Assembly (NCBI RefSeq): GCF_023053635.1
Contig: NC_086183.1
Coordinates: forward strand, 34,205,501-34,269,500
Direction of reading: 5' to 3'
Source of the DNA: Elgaria multicarinata webbii
Taxonomy: Eukaryota > Chordata > Lepidosauria > Squamata > Anguidae
Length of the DNA stretch: 64,000 nt
In this document: positions 22,914-33,080 of the stretch, piece after piece
Numbering within the stretch: the stretch's first letter is position 1
Layout: each line of letters starts with the position of its first letter
Notes under the pieces: model-generated
Databases searched by the model: none
What the model saw: only the letters and a program-made list of their open reading frames with translations
What the model was told of the DNA's origin: nothing
Program-made: the position numbers and the translations under genes

Positions 22914-24280
22914 TATTTATTTATATAGCACCATCTATGTACATGGTGCTGTACAGCGTAAAACAGTAAATAGCAAGACCCTGCCGCATAGGCATTCTAT
23001 TACATTCTATTAGAGAGGCACCTTTTCTACTGCCTGATATTAAGCCTTGGGTTAAACGCCTTGGGCCTTTCTGCTGACAAAACAAAAACCCAAAGACCTA
23101 TAACTCCATCGTCAGGCAAGGGTTTGTCATGGCTCTGGCCACTCCCCCTCCTTTTCTCTCTCTGTTGTCTTTTCCATTATCAAAACTGAGATGTAAACTG
23201 TAAAGTGTTACATATTTTGAAATTTTTATTTATACTTTGTCATCATCGTCATCATCGCTATTTCACCTGTGATGTCTAGAAACCCAGGCAGCCATCATGT
23301 CTGCACTACTCAAGCCCCCTGGGAAGCCGCCCCCCCCCCATCATCACCATCCTGATGGCCAAGGACCTCACCTTGTAGAGGCAGGCATCCAGCACACACT
23401 CACACACGTCCCGGGGGTCGTCAGAGAGGCACAGGCGGGAGCGCACAAACGCACACAGCCCCGCGTTGTCAAAGGCATCCCAGACGCCATCGCAGGCCAG
23501 CACCAGGAACTCGTCCTCGTCCGGGCAGCGCACCACCTCGTAGATCTCCGGCTCGGGTGACACCAGCTGCTCAGTGGCACTGCACCAGGCCACGGCCTTG
23601 TAGTCAAAGTCGCCCAGGGCGCGAGAGACCGCCAAGGACCCGTTGACCCGCTGCAGCGTTACGGTGCCGCCGGCGTTCTGGATGCGCTCCCGTTCCCTGG
23701 GCTTTGTGGGCTTGTGGTCCTCCGTGTAGAAGGCGACGGTGGCCGAGCGGCACAGGAGGGCCCGCGAGTCTCCCAGGTTGACAAAGTATAAACGACGGGG
23801 TGAGACCAGCACGGCCACGGCGGTCGAACCCGCATGCTCCCAGTCTTCGGCCTGGGACAGGGACTGCATGCGCTTGTCCAGAGCTAAGAAGGCCTCCCGC
23901 AGGGCCTCCTTCACTGCCTCGGGGTCCTCCTCTTGCCCTGACAAGGCCTCGGCCGCCAGCACATGCTCCAGCAAGTGCTTGGCACAGAAGTGTGCCACGG
24001 TGCTGCCCGCGTGCCCGTCGTACACCGCAAAGAAAGCCCAGTTGGCCAGGCTGTCGGGCAGCTGAGGCCGGATGGTGTGGGCATCTTCCATGTGGGCCCG
24101 CCAGCCCTGCATCGAGCCAAGGCCGTACCTCAACCCCCCCACCGCTCCTCGCTCCAGCAGTTTCTCCGTCCGCGGCGCCTCCAAGAAGAAACTGGGGGCT
24201 TCTTCCGCATGCTCCGACTTGAAGAATCGTGACACCATCCGCTCGGCTTCCGACACCAGGAGTCTCACGAAGCTGGCCAT
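17510..24280 (-). CDS. PPM1N: PPM1N, PP2C-family Mg2+/Mn2+-dependent Ser/Thr phosphatase, 5 coding exons
   Basis: Minus-strand coding exons are 23372-24280, 21071-21188, 20480-20594, 17924-17987 and 17510-17539. All junctions are in phase and give 411 residues; human PPM1N has about 430. The first exon (303 residues) holds most of the PP2C domain: MEDAHT at 64-69, VYDGHAGS at 87-93, NLGDSRALL at 169-176, the [12 protein letters not shown] block at 214-225 and ACDGVWD at 262-268. Exon 2 begins [17 protein letters not shown]. The metal-binding acids expected from PPM1A (D88, D264, D307 here, with E65/D66) are all present, so an active enzyme is predicted. Exon 3 carries [10 protein letters not shown], the helical tail shared with PPM1A/B, and exon 4 VIMAAYERV. 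The last exon adds only [12 protein letters not shown]1N is favoured over PPM1A/B by [20 protein letters not shown] and its position beside RTN2. It lacks the Gly2 that is myristoylated in PPM1A/B. An in-frame upstream ATG at 24346 exists; the 24280 start (AGGATGG) was chosen for context. Confidence 0.95.
17700..17815. repeat. Degenerate short tandem motif in the last PPM1N intron
   Basis: The unit GAACTGGTTTGAAACC recurs about four times with variation (17714, 17748, 17783 and nearby), some in inverted sense. The block ends TAGTGTAGACACC. It may be the body of a small inverted-repeat transposon. Confidence 0.5.
18330..18408. mobile_element. hAT-type MITE, short deletion derivative
   Basis: CTTTCTCCAACTTTGTGCCC and TCCAGATGTG face ACACATCTGGAGGGCACCAG and GTTGGGGAAGGGTGG across a centre of only a few bases. 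Confidence 0.65.
18439..18541. mobile_element. hAT (Buster-type) MITE with 8-bp target duplication
   Basis: This 103-bp palindrome opens CAGTGGTTCTCAACCTGGGG and closes GTTGAGAAAGGCTG. It is flanked by perfect 8-bp direct repeats CTTTAAGA at 18431-18438 and 18542-18549. The central TA of the duplication is the Buster-hAT pattern. It lies in an intron of PPM1N. Confidence 0.85.
18652..19425 (+). mobile_element. Possible solitary LTR of an endogenous retrovirus
   Basis: The segment starts TGATA and ends TATCA, so the ends are a short inverted repeat with TG...CA. It is unlike its neighbours, is not shared with other repeats here, and has an AATAAA signal at about 19259 followed by a plausible R-U5 end. 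No coding region belongs to it. I could not find a clear target duplication, so both boundaries and class are uncertain. If real it is an old single LTR, a fossil. Confidence 0.3.
19440..19947 (+). mobile_element. CR1-like LINE 3' region, second subfamily
   Basis: GGGACTGGACAAATTCCTGG followed by GGCTGTTAATTGCTACGAG and the end GACTAGATGGACCCTTGGTC plus GATCCAGCC matches the 57505-57835 and 42040-42640 elements. The frame around it (FKRDWTNSW, related to FKRGLDEFLEE elsewhere) is a LINE ORF2 end. Confidence 0.6.
19956..20090. mobile_element. hAT (Buster-type) MITE, near-perfect palindrome with 8-bp target duplication
   Basis: This 135-bp element starts CAGTGGTTCTCAACCTGGGG and ends with its reverse complement. 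The two arms pair almost fully around a small GCCAGCAGAGCTGGC centre. Perfect 8-bp flanking repeats TTCTAGAC lie at 19948-19955 and 20091-20098. It is the best-preserved copy in the window and is intronic in PPM1N. Confidence 0.92.
21825..21926. repeat. Composite (GCA)n(GAA)n(GAG)n triplet repeat
   Basis: About 18 uninterrupted GCA units pass into about 11 GAA and 5 GAG units, in PPM1N intron 1. Read on the gene strand this is CTC-TTC-TGC. Confidence 0.95.
22010..22085. mobile_element. hAT-type MITE fragment
   Basis: GGACTTCAACTCCCAGAAGC and AATGCTGGGAGATGAAATCT are degenerate facing arms of the palindromic family. Confidence 0.4.
22449..22673. mobile_element. Inverted-repeat DNA transposon (MITE), ACACCAAGCAGGATAT family
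   Basis: The left end GGGCACATCTACACCAAGCA is mirrored at the right by TGCTTGGTGTAGATGAGCCC. Both arms continue into ATATTGCACTATGAAAGC. The element splits an older repeat whose halves flank it (TTACTTGGAAGTAAGTCAC on the left, TATGCATAGGGTTGCGCTGT on the right). The flanking TCT/TCT suggests a 3-bp target duplication. It is in PPM1N intron 1. Confidence 0.8.
22880..23010 (-). mobile_element. LINE-type 3' tail, minus strand, with (TTA)n
   Basis: ATTATTATT runs into TATATAGCACCATCTATGTA and GGTGCTGTACAG, the reverse of the tail at 31735-31927. Confidence 0.6.
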
Positions 24281-24829
24281 CCTCCGCCACGGCCCCCACA
24301 AGCACGATACCTCCCCGAGCCTGGAAGGCAAGAGGCTGGGAGCCACCCTGGGAGCTCTGGAGGAGTCACAGGCCCCAGCTACCCTCTGGGGGACTCAGCC
24401 ACTGCCCTCACCACCACCTGCCATCTTGGGCGTCCCCTCGACCACCGGGTCTTGTTTGCTGGCAGCCGGTATCCTTAGCCAGGGGGTGGCCCAGTTTCGG
24501 TCGCTCACGTCCAGAGCTCAGGATGCTACTTGGGGACTGGGTGCTGCTCCTCAGCGGGCGGCAGGCCCTCTGCGGTCAAGGCGAGCTCCTCAGTATTGCA
24601 GCTGGGCTCACTGGAGGGGTGCCCAGTGGCCCAGTCTACTAGCCCGGGGGTGCTCATCCCCAGCTGTTGCTCTTTGGGTAGTCCACACAGTCTCTCTTCC
24701 GAGATGTGTCAACTCTGTGGCCACAACATGGCCTTTCCTTCCCGGCTGCCAGCATCCTCCGTGGGCCGTTGCTGGACTCCTCTCTTTCCGCCCTGCTCAC
24801 CGTCTGCCCCTGGTCTCCGAGAAGCAATT

Positions 24830-24935
24830 TCTGATTGGCTTTTCCTCCTCTTCGCTTCGGCATTAGCCCAGCAACTGTAATCTCTTCATCCCGCAGCAGC
24901 TAAATATGGGGTTTTAAACCCCCTAATCCCGCCCG
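24830..24935 (-). promoter_or_regulatory. Candidate PPM1N promoter elements
   Basis: Upstream of the PPM1N start, on its strand, are a CCAAT box (reverse of ATTGG at 24834-24838), a CArG-like box CCATATTTAG (reverse of 24900-24909, one mismatch to the consensus) and a GC box (CCCGCCC near 24928). The transcription start is unknown. Confidence 0.3.
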
Positions 24936-25429
24936 CGCCTGTGTCTGCTGCCCAGGCCATTGCAGTGTCTCCCAGCCAGAGTCCACCCCCCAACTCCCAA
25001 CCCTCGTGGGCCACCACCTGGCCCATTTCTGAGCAGCCAGATGGGGTCGTGTTTGGGTTTTTTAAATGCCACTTGCCTCTTCTCCCTTAGGGTCAGATAT
25101 AAAGCAAAAGGAAAAAGGAAAAGAAAGAGAGAACAGCTTGCCTAACCCTGGTCCTGCTCTGTGTTCCAGAATGCTGCAACTTTGCTGCTCAGTCCCAGGC
25201 AGGATCCAGTTTGGCTGCAGAATCCTGCCCCCTCTGAGCCCCTGCTCTGTTTTCATAGGTGTTTCGATTTACAAAAAAACTTTTAAAGCACGTTTCCAGC
25301 CCCTACGAGTGTGAAGATGATGCTTGGAACGGACTGAGGGCTGCCGGGCCTGATCTCAAGAGGCACAAGAACCCTGGATGAGAGAGCGTGGATCATGTAT
25401 GCGGGTTGCAGAATGCTGCTTTTCTGGGC

Positions 25430-26180
25430 GCAGAATCCCCCCAGGGATTTGCCCCCCCTCCCCTGCTGGTTGCGCCGTGCGCGTCGCGCGCCTGCATGGA
25501 TAACGAGAGGCGGGGGCGGGGGTGTTCTGCTGCGGGGGCGCGCGCGCTGTGCCGCTCAGCCCGGCCAGCGCGCGCGCGCGGGCTCTTCTGCCGCTGCTCG
25601 TCCGCAGGCGCCGAGGAGGGGCGGGGGCGGTGCCGAGCGGCAGGCGGCAGCTCTCCGGCAAGGGCGCGCCTCTCCCGCCTCCCCCCTGCCCTTCCCGGTC
25701 ACAGCCTGCCGCCCCCCGCGGCGATCGCAGCCCCCTTTCCAGCCGCCCCCCTCCCTGGCAGGTGCGCGCGGCCCCATCCTGCGCCTGCCTCCGTCCCTGC
25801 TCGCTGCCTTTGTCTGCTGCATCCCCGCCCGCCGCCTCGCCTCTTTGTCTGCTGCTCTCGCGCTCGCCGCCTTCCAGGACTCGCGGCTGCCGCAGCGCCC
25901 CCCCCCCCGCCGCGGCCTCGCCGAGCCCCCCAGCCCCGGAGGCAGGCAGGCAGGCAGGGCTGGGCAGCGGGGCCGGGTGGGGCGCGATGGGGCCGGGGAG
26001 ATGAGCAGCCGGCGGCGGCGGCGGCGGGCGAGGGCGGCGCGGCCAGAGCGCAGCGCGCGGGCATCCCGCATGGACCTCGAGGCGGCCGGCGGCCGGGGCG
26101 ATGGGTCAAGTCCTGGGATTTGCCCACTGCAGTAGGTATCCGGGGGGCAGGGGCTGGGGAGGGGGGCAGGCCGGGGCGGG
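25430..26180. promoter_or_regulatory. CpG island between PPM1N and RTN2 (RTN2 promoter and 5' UTR)
   Basis: The stretch is very rich in CG dinucleotides (for example GCGCGCGCGCGG at 25568-25580) and GC boxes (GGGGCGGGGGCGG near 25619). It ends at the RTN2 start codon at 26101 and donor at 26132. PPM1N starts 1.8 kb away in the opposite direction, so the island could serve both genes. Long open frames here reflect base composition. Confidence 0.7.
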
Positions 26181-29100
26181 GCCAGGCCAAGAGCCTTCTC
26201 TCTCCCACCCCCCCTTAAAAGCAAAGCCCGTTTCAGGCGGGCAGGCAGGGAGCCCAGGGGAACGAGAGACCTGAACTCCCGTCGCCACCCAGTCAAAGGG
26301 GACTTGGAAGAGGTGTTTTTGGCGGGGCGGGGCGCCGTGGGGCGGGGGTGGGGGGAGAGCTCCACTCTGCATTGGGGGAATGAAGGCGGAAGGTTGAAAG
26401 CCGATTCCTTGCTGCTTTCCCCAAAACTTTAGCTGCCCACGTTTCTAATGCTGAGCCGGGCCTCCAGAGCTTTGTTTATACGTCTCAGGGCAGCGCCCCC
26501 CCCCCCCCCCGATGTTCAGATGTGTACATTAATTGCGCTTGCTGAGAGCTGAAGGACAGGGCGCCTGCGCTCACACTGCTGCACCCTGCACATGCTCAGG
26601 GAGGAGCAGTTCCATTATTATTATTATTATTATTATTTTGCAGATTTCAGGGTTGAGGCTTTTGCTGCTGGTAAAAGGAATTTCTGTAGCAAAGCACATA
26701 TTAAGTGCAGGTCTGCCCCGGCCTAGAATGTTTTTACAGTCTTCCCTAAGTTTAAAAAAGAAAAAGAAAGTGCGGGGTGGGGAGAAGCAGTAGTGAGCAT
26801 CTTCTTGTGATTCAAAGGTGCATACAAGCAAATTGCTGGTGATGTGTGTAGAGGTCACCTCTTGCGTTTTGCTGGGTGGCTGAAGGACAGGGGCATGAGA
26901 AGGAATTCATCACTGTAAGGCTTTAATCCAAAACACATTTACTAGGGAGTAAGCCCCATTCAGCCTTCATTGAGGAGCCTCGTGTGGCGCAGAGTGGTAA
27001 GCGGCAGTTACTGCAGCCGAAACTCTCCCCACGGCCTGAGTTCGATCCCAGCGGAAGCTGGTTCTCGGGCAGCCGGCTCAGGTCGACTCAGCCTTCCATC
27101 CTTCCGAGGTTGGTAAAAGGAGTCCCCAGCTAGCTGGGGGAAAGGTGACCACGACTGGGGAAGGCCATGGCAAACCACCCCGCTACAAAGTCTGCCAAGA
27201 AAACATCAGCGAAAGCAGGCGTCCCTCTAGGAGTCAGCAAGGTCTCAAGTGCTTGCGCGAGAGGTTCCTTTCCTTTCCTTAAGCCCCATTGAGACTTACT
27301 TTCAAGTAAACGTGCATAGCGCTGTGCTTATAAGGCAGCCTTCTCCATTCTGGTACCCTCCTGATGTGTTGGACTACAAGTCCCAGCATCCCCTCCGTCA
27401 GCAAGGGAGGTTGGAATGAGGTGGGTATTTCTGCCCAGAACTGGCCTTGCTGCTGTCTCTGCCCGTAACTGGGGCATCGAGGCCACCGGCCCCACAGAGA
27501 TGGAGATGGCTGGACGTTGTCCTGAACTGAAATTCCACGTCAAAGAAGTGGTGAAATGCGTCTCGTACAGTTTTTACTTTTGAAATACATTTTGGGTTTG
27601 TGGGTAAGACAAGTGATGCCCCATCCAAGCCCTACTTTTCGGTGGAGCTGAGAGTACTGAAACAACCCTGGGCAAAGTCTTGTGAAGGACAGGAAAGAGG
27701 AGGGAAGGGCCATGGCTCAGTGGGGGAGGCCCTGCTTCGCATGCAGAAGCCCCTGGCATTTCAGGTATGGCTGGGGAGCCCGGAGTTCGGTTCCCCGGGG
27801 TTCCATTCTGAGCGGAATGCAGGGGAGGCTGGTGACTCCAGTGTCAATGGGCGGTGAATGCGCTCCAGGTTTCAGTCAGAACCGTAAAGGAGCTGTCCAA
27901 GGTGTTGCAGGCTGCAATGCAATATAATACCAGGGGAGGTTGGTGGCTCTGGTGTCAGCGGTCAGTTCTGATGGGAAGACGGAGCGGATTTAGTGTCCCA
28001 TTAACATCGGAGCCACCAGCCTCCACTGGCTGAATAGACCAGTGGTCTGAATGGTAAAAGGCAACTTCCTGTGGCAAGTCTTTTAGCAGAAAGATATCAG
28101 TTCACACCTGTGATGAATATACACCTTTTGTCGCTTCCACTTGGTTTCTAGGATGGTCAAACATGCCAAGAATTAAGTGCAATCAGCTGCAGTTTGTCAG
28201 GCTCTGATACAATATAATAGCTGCAGTACCGAACACGTTCTGTAATATTTGTCATCAAGACAGGCGGTTATGATGGAGGGAGCCAAAAGGAAGCTCTCCT
28301 CTAGCTGGCATCTTGTGCAGGTGGATCTTATCGTGCGTGGGCACTAGCATCCCCCCCCCCCCCGCCCCGCCTCAGAAATTTAACTTTTGGAGATCCTGAA
28401 GCATGAAGCATGATAATGCACAGTTTGTGCATATTACAGAACGTCCAACAAGAATCTTCCATCATTATTCAAAAAGTCAAATAGGGACACGGTTTTACCA
28501 GCACCTTGTCCTATAAGACAGGGGGTTGTTCCCTCTGTAAATAGGGACACTTGGAACGTATGCAATCTGGGACTAGGTAGCATTATTCATAGAATCATAG
28601 AATAGCAGAGTTGGAAGGGGCCTACAAGGCCATCGAGTCCAACCCCCTGCTCAATGCAGGAATCCACCCTAAAGCATCCCTGACAGATGCTTGTCCAGCT
28701 GCCTCTTGAAGGCCTCTAGTGTGGGAGAACCCACAACCTCCCTAGGTAACTGATTCCACCGTCGCACTGCTCTAACAGTCAAGAAGTTTTTCCTGATGTC
28801 CAGCTGGAATCTGGCTTCCTTTAACTTGAGCCCATTATTCCGTGTCCTGCACTCTGGGAGGATCAAGAAGAGATCCTGGCCCTCCTCTGTGTGACAACCT
28901 TTTAAGTCTTTGAAGAGTGCTCTCATGTCTCCCCTCCATCTTCTCCTGTCCAGGCTAAACATGCCCAGTTCTTTCAGTCTCTCTTCATAGGGCTTTGTTT
29001 CTAGACCTCTGATCATCCTGGTTGCCCTCTTCTGAACACGCTCCAGCTTGTCTGCATCCTTCTTGAATTGTGGAGCCCAGAACTGGACACAATACTCTAG

Positions 29101-31883
29101 ATGAGGCCTAACCAGGGCTGAATAGAGAGGAAGCAGTACCTCACGTGATTTGGAAGCTATACTTCTATTAATGCAAGGATTCCGCCTTCATGTTTCCCAA
29201 ACATGTCTGCCACCGTCCGTTCGTCTCCATACTCAAGTGTAACTAAGCCTAACTATATGTAAGTGGCCTCGTTCAGAAGACGCTTTAACCATCGTGGTTA
29301 AGCCAGAAAGCCAGGCCGTGTTCAGAAGACACCTTAAACCAGGGGTCCCCAACCCCCGGGCCGTGGACCGGTGCCGGTCCATGGCCTGTTAGGAACCGGG
29401 CCACGCAGGTGAGCTGCTTTCACCCACCCTCCCCCACCCCAGCATACCTGGGCGTGGGGTGCCATCTCGCCTGCCCAGCCAAAGTGAAGCCAAGACGCTG
29501 GGGTGGGGTGGGGGCGGCTCTGGGGTGGTGCGCTCGGCTGGAGGCCGCTCTGGGAGAGCGACTTCCGGGCGCGCCGTTCCAGGGCCGGCTGCCCACCCTG
29601 GCATTTTGGCTGGGCGCCCACCCAGCCGGGGCAGGGCTGGGCTGCTGGAGAGGGGGCAGGCATGGCTTCCCAAAACCATCCCCTCAAACCACCACCCCCC
29701 CCCCCCCCGGTCTGTGGGAAAATTGTCTTCCATGAAACCGGTCCCTGGTGCCAAAAAGGTTGAGGACCACTGCCTTAAACCATGGCTTTAACCATGGCGA
29801 ATAAAGCAAAAAGCTTTATTCACTGTGGTTAAAGCCATGGTTTAAGGTGTCTTCTGAATGGGGCCACTGAGAGAAATGTGTGTTCTCCACCTATGTGCCC
29901 CCTTCCATTCCCCTCCCATTCTGCTTCTGTCTCCTCTGTAACTATTTTAGATTACAAGCTCCTCAGGTCAGGAACCTGCCCTATCCTACTTTCTAATGCA
30001 AAGCACCACAGTCTGTCTGTCTGTCTGTCTATATATACATATATGTTGTGTGTGTGTGTGTGTGTGTGTGTGTACTATGTCCCTTAACACTGATAAAGAA
30101 ACAATGCACAATATAAAACCTGGAGCGCATTTGTGAACCGCCCAGAGAGCTTCGGCTATTGGGCGGTATAAAAATGTAATAAATAAATAATAATAATAAT
30201 AAATAAATAATAAAAGGCAGAATTGGGAGATTGGTATAAACCCCAAGGCTGCACTCCTTTAGTTTGAGAATTTTAAGTTTAATTTGGATTCCAAAACAGA
30301 GAAAAGTAACTGGCCATCAGCATCCCTCTTCCCAATCACCCACTGGTGATGCCCTCTAGCGTGTGGCCATGGAGTAAGTAGAGGCATGGCAGCAGGGCCC
30401 CCCCTCGCGGCTGGCTCTGGGCCTGGCAACCCTCTGGCACGACCACCAGTGGCTTCCTGATGTTTCTGCTGCTGGAGTGAGGGGTGTGTGCTGAGGAGGC
30501 AGGGAAAGAACGGAGGGAGAGCCGGAGTGTGTCTGCAGGATGGGGTTGATCCGGATGCACCCAGCCGCTGTGGCAGAGCTCCAGATGGTGCATTAATTGC
30601 TCCTGTGCTTCTGCACTCCGGGCCCTCGTTGGAGTAAACTGAGGTCATTTCCTGGATCGTGCGCTGATGGGTATGCACAGGACTGAGGTGGAAGGCATCC
30701 GGTCACCATGTGGCGAGGCAGAGCGAGGCGCTACAGCTAGTCCAAACTGACATGCCAGCAGTCAACTGCTAAATCGTATTATGAAAAATAGCAGCAGCAG
30801 CAGCAGGAACAACAATAATATCAATAACAATAAAAAGCAAGCTATTCAGTGGGGGTGGGGGTTTTGAACAGTAATATTCAATCTTTTCACACCCAAGACT
30901 TGCCTTGAATATCAATCTGCAAGATGGGACTCAATTTTATTAGTTTTACATGTTCACCTTTCTGCTTCCATCTATTCCTTCTGCATAGCCAAAGTTTAGA
31001 TTGTAAGCTCCTTGGGGCAAGCAGTTAGCATTCGCCCTCTCTCTCCCCCCCCCCCTCTCTCTGTGTCGTTCTGCTTCATTTAAAATAAGCAAAAATGCTC
31101 TGATTGATTACATCATAATGGTGATGGTGTTACTGGTACAACCCAGCTTAGGTTACGGCAGCCTTCCCCAGCTGGTTTCCTCCAGATATGTTGGAGTACA
31201 ACATGGCTGGGTGGGGATGTTGGGAGTTGTGGTTCAGTGCATTGGAGGGACCCAGGTTGGAGAAGGCTGTGTCTGTGTGTCGTCGCAGTGCCTAAGTCTT
31301 CCTCTTTGTTCCTTGCAGAAGAGTCTCCTTCTACCGCCTCCACTACACCTGACTCTACAGATGGTGAGTACTTGTGGCCAGCGGGCACAGCTGGCCAAGG
31401 CCGCAGGCTTACAGGAACAACAGTGTGCCGTGTGTGTGTGTGCTGTTTTCTTCATTTGCGGTGAGGGGTCGTAGCTCAGTGGGAGAGCCTCCACTTTGCA
31501 TGCAGAAAGGCCCCGGGTTCGATCCACGGCATCTCCAGGTAGGGCAAGAAAAGCTCCTGCCTCAAACCCTGCAGAGTGTCAGCAATATTGGGCCAGATGG
31601 ACTCGGGCAGCTTCTGCTGGAGGCTTCCTGGAGGCACCTGAGTGGCCACGGTGGGGAACAGGATCTCTTTCCTAAAGCTTTTAAAACTTGATGTTGTGCG
31701 GACTCTATACTGTTAGTTTTACCCTACCCTGTGCCTGTTTACCCTACCCTGTGCCTGTTTGCATTCTCTTCCCCTCCTTATTGTTTTACCATGATTTAAC
31801 TAGAATGTAAGCCTAAGCGGCAGGGTCTTGCGATTTTCTGTTTTACTCTGTACAGCACCATGTACATTGATGGTGCTATATTA

Positions 31884-31929
<46 letters not shown>

Positions 31930-33049
31930 GTCTGATCCAGCAGCCAGACCTGTTGGCGTTTTTATGCCCCTTGGTTTGCCCACAATACCCATTGTGAGCT
32001 GGAGCCAGGCATGCTGACCTGCAAACGTAGCGGGTCTTCCCGCTCGAAGTGGGCCTGGATTCTTCCGTGCGCCTTGCCGCCTCCAGCCCAGAGTGGGGGG
32101 AGCTGTGATGATGTCCAGCCGGGAGTGGGTGGCCCTTGTCCCTCATGTTGTGACCTTTGCCTTTCCTGCCCCAGGTGGCAACGATGAATCTGACTTCCCG
32201 GAGCTGCAGACGGCACGGGAGTTCTCTGAAGATGAGGAGGAGGAGGCTTCTGTGGAATGGGGCACGCCGCGGGAGCTGACTTTTTCCTACATCACCATTG
32301 CGGCGCCCCTCAGCGGCAGCCCAACCCTAGGGGAGCACGGCCCTCGCAGCCGGCGAGACTCCCAGACCCGCCGGGCGCGGGGCCCACTGCCACGCACCGA
32401 GACCTGCGAGACCTTTGTGCCGGCCCTGGGGGACAGTTTGGAGAACATTCCCAGCCTCTGCCCGTCTCCCGACGGAGAGGGGGCATCACCTCCGGGCGAC
32501 TGCCAAGGACTGGACCCCTTCTCAGGCTGGGATGTCCGCGCGGCCTGCTCCCACGAACTGGACGTAGCAGAAGGCAAGGGAGTGCAAGGGTCTCCACGTC
32601 ACAGCCCTGTTGAGCAGGGGACGGAGTGGGGACGGAGCAGCAGCAGCAGCAGCAGCGAGGTGTGCTCAGGTACAGAGAGAGGAGCAGCCCTGGCAACTCA
32701 TAAGCCAGATCAATGGAAATAAAATGAAATCCTGAAATAGCAGCAGCAGCAGGGAATGCGGGAGGGTGTGAGACAGGTTGAGCACGTGGCTCACGAGGCT
32801 CTTAAAAATCCAACCGGCTTCGAAACAAGTGAAATCGTAAAACGTGGGATCCTGTGGGAGAATTCAGAACTGGAATGCATGAGATGCTGGGGCTCAGGGG
32901 TTCCAGGTTCATATATCTTGTCTAGGAAAGGTTTCAATAGGCCTGAACGCGAAGTGCTTGTTGCTATTTTTAAGGGACCAGAGGTCAAGAATGGTCAAAG
33001 TGCAGGAGGCTGGAATGTTTTTGCCATGGTGGGTTTTTCCAAATGGGGA

Positions 33050-33080
<31 letters not shown>

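Noticed and set aside
23604-24305. 233-codon minus-strand frame, and plus-strand frames, over PPM1N exon 1
   Set aside because: These are alternative frames of the GC-rich PPM1N coding exon. Only the frame with the PP2C motifs is conserved.
25388-26365. Several 160-276-codon open frames in the RTN2 5' region on both strands
   Set aside because: They are compositional frames in a CpG island. The real RTN2 coding start is the short [11 protein letters not shown] exon at 26101-26131.
31463-31545. tRNA gene from A and B boxes
   Set aside because: The head belongs to a SINE with a conserved body downstream; the cloverleaf stems do not pair well and several relatives exist here.
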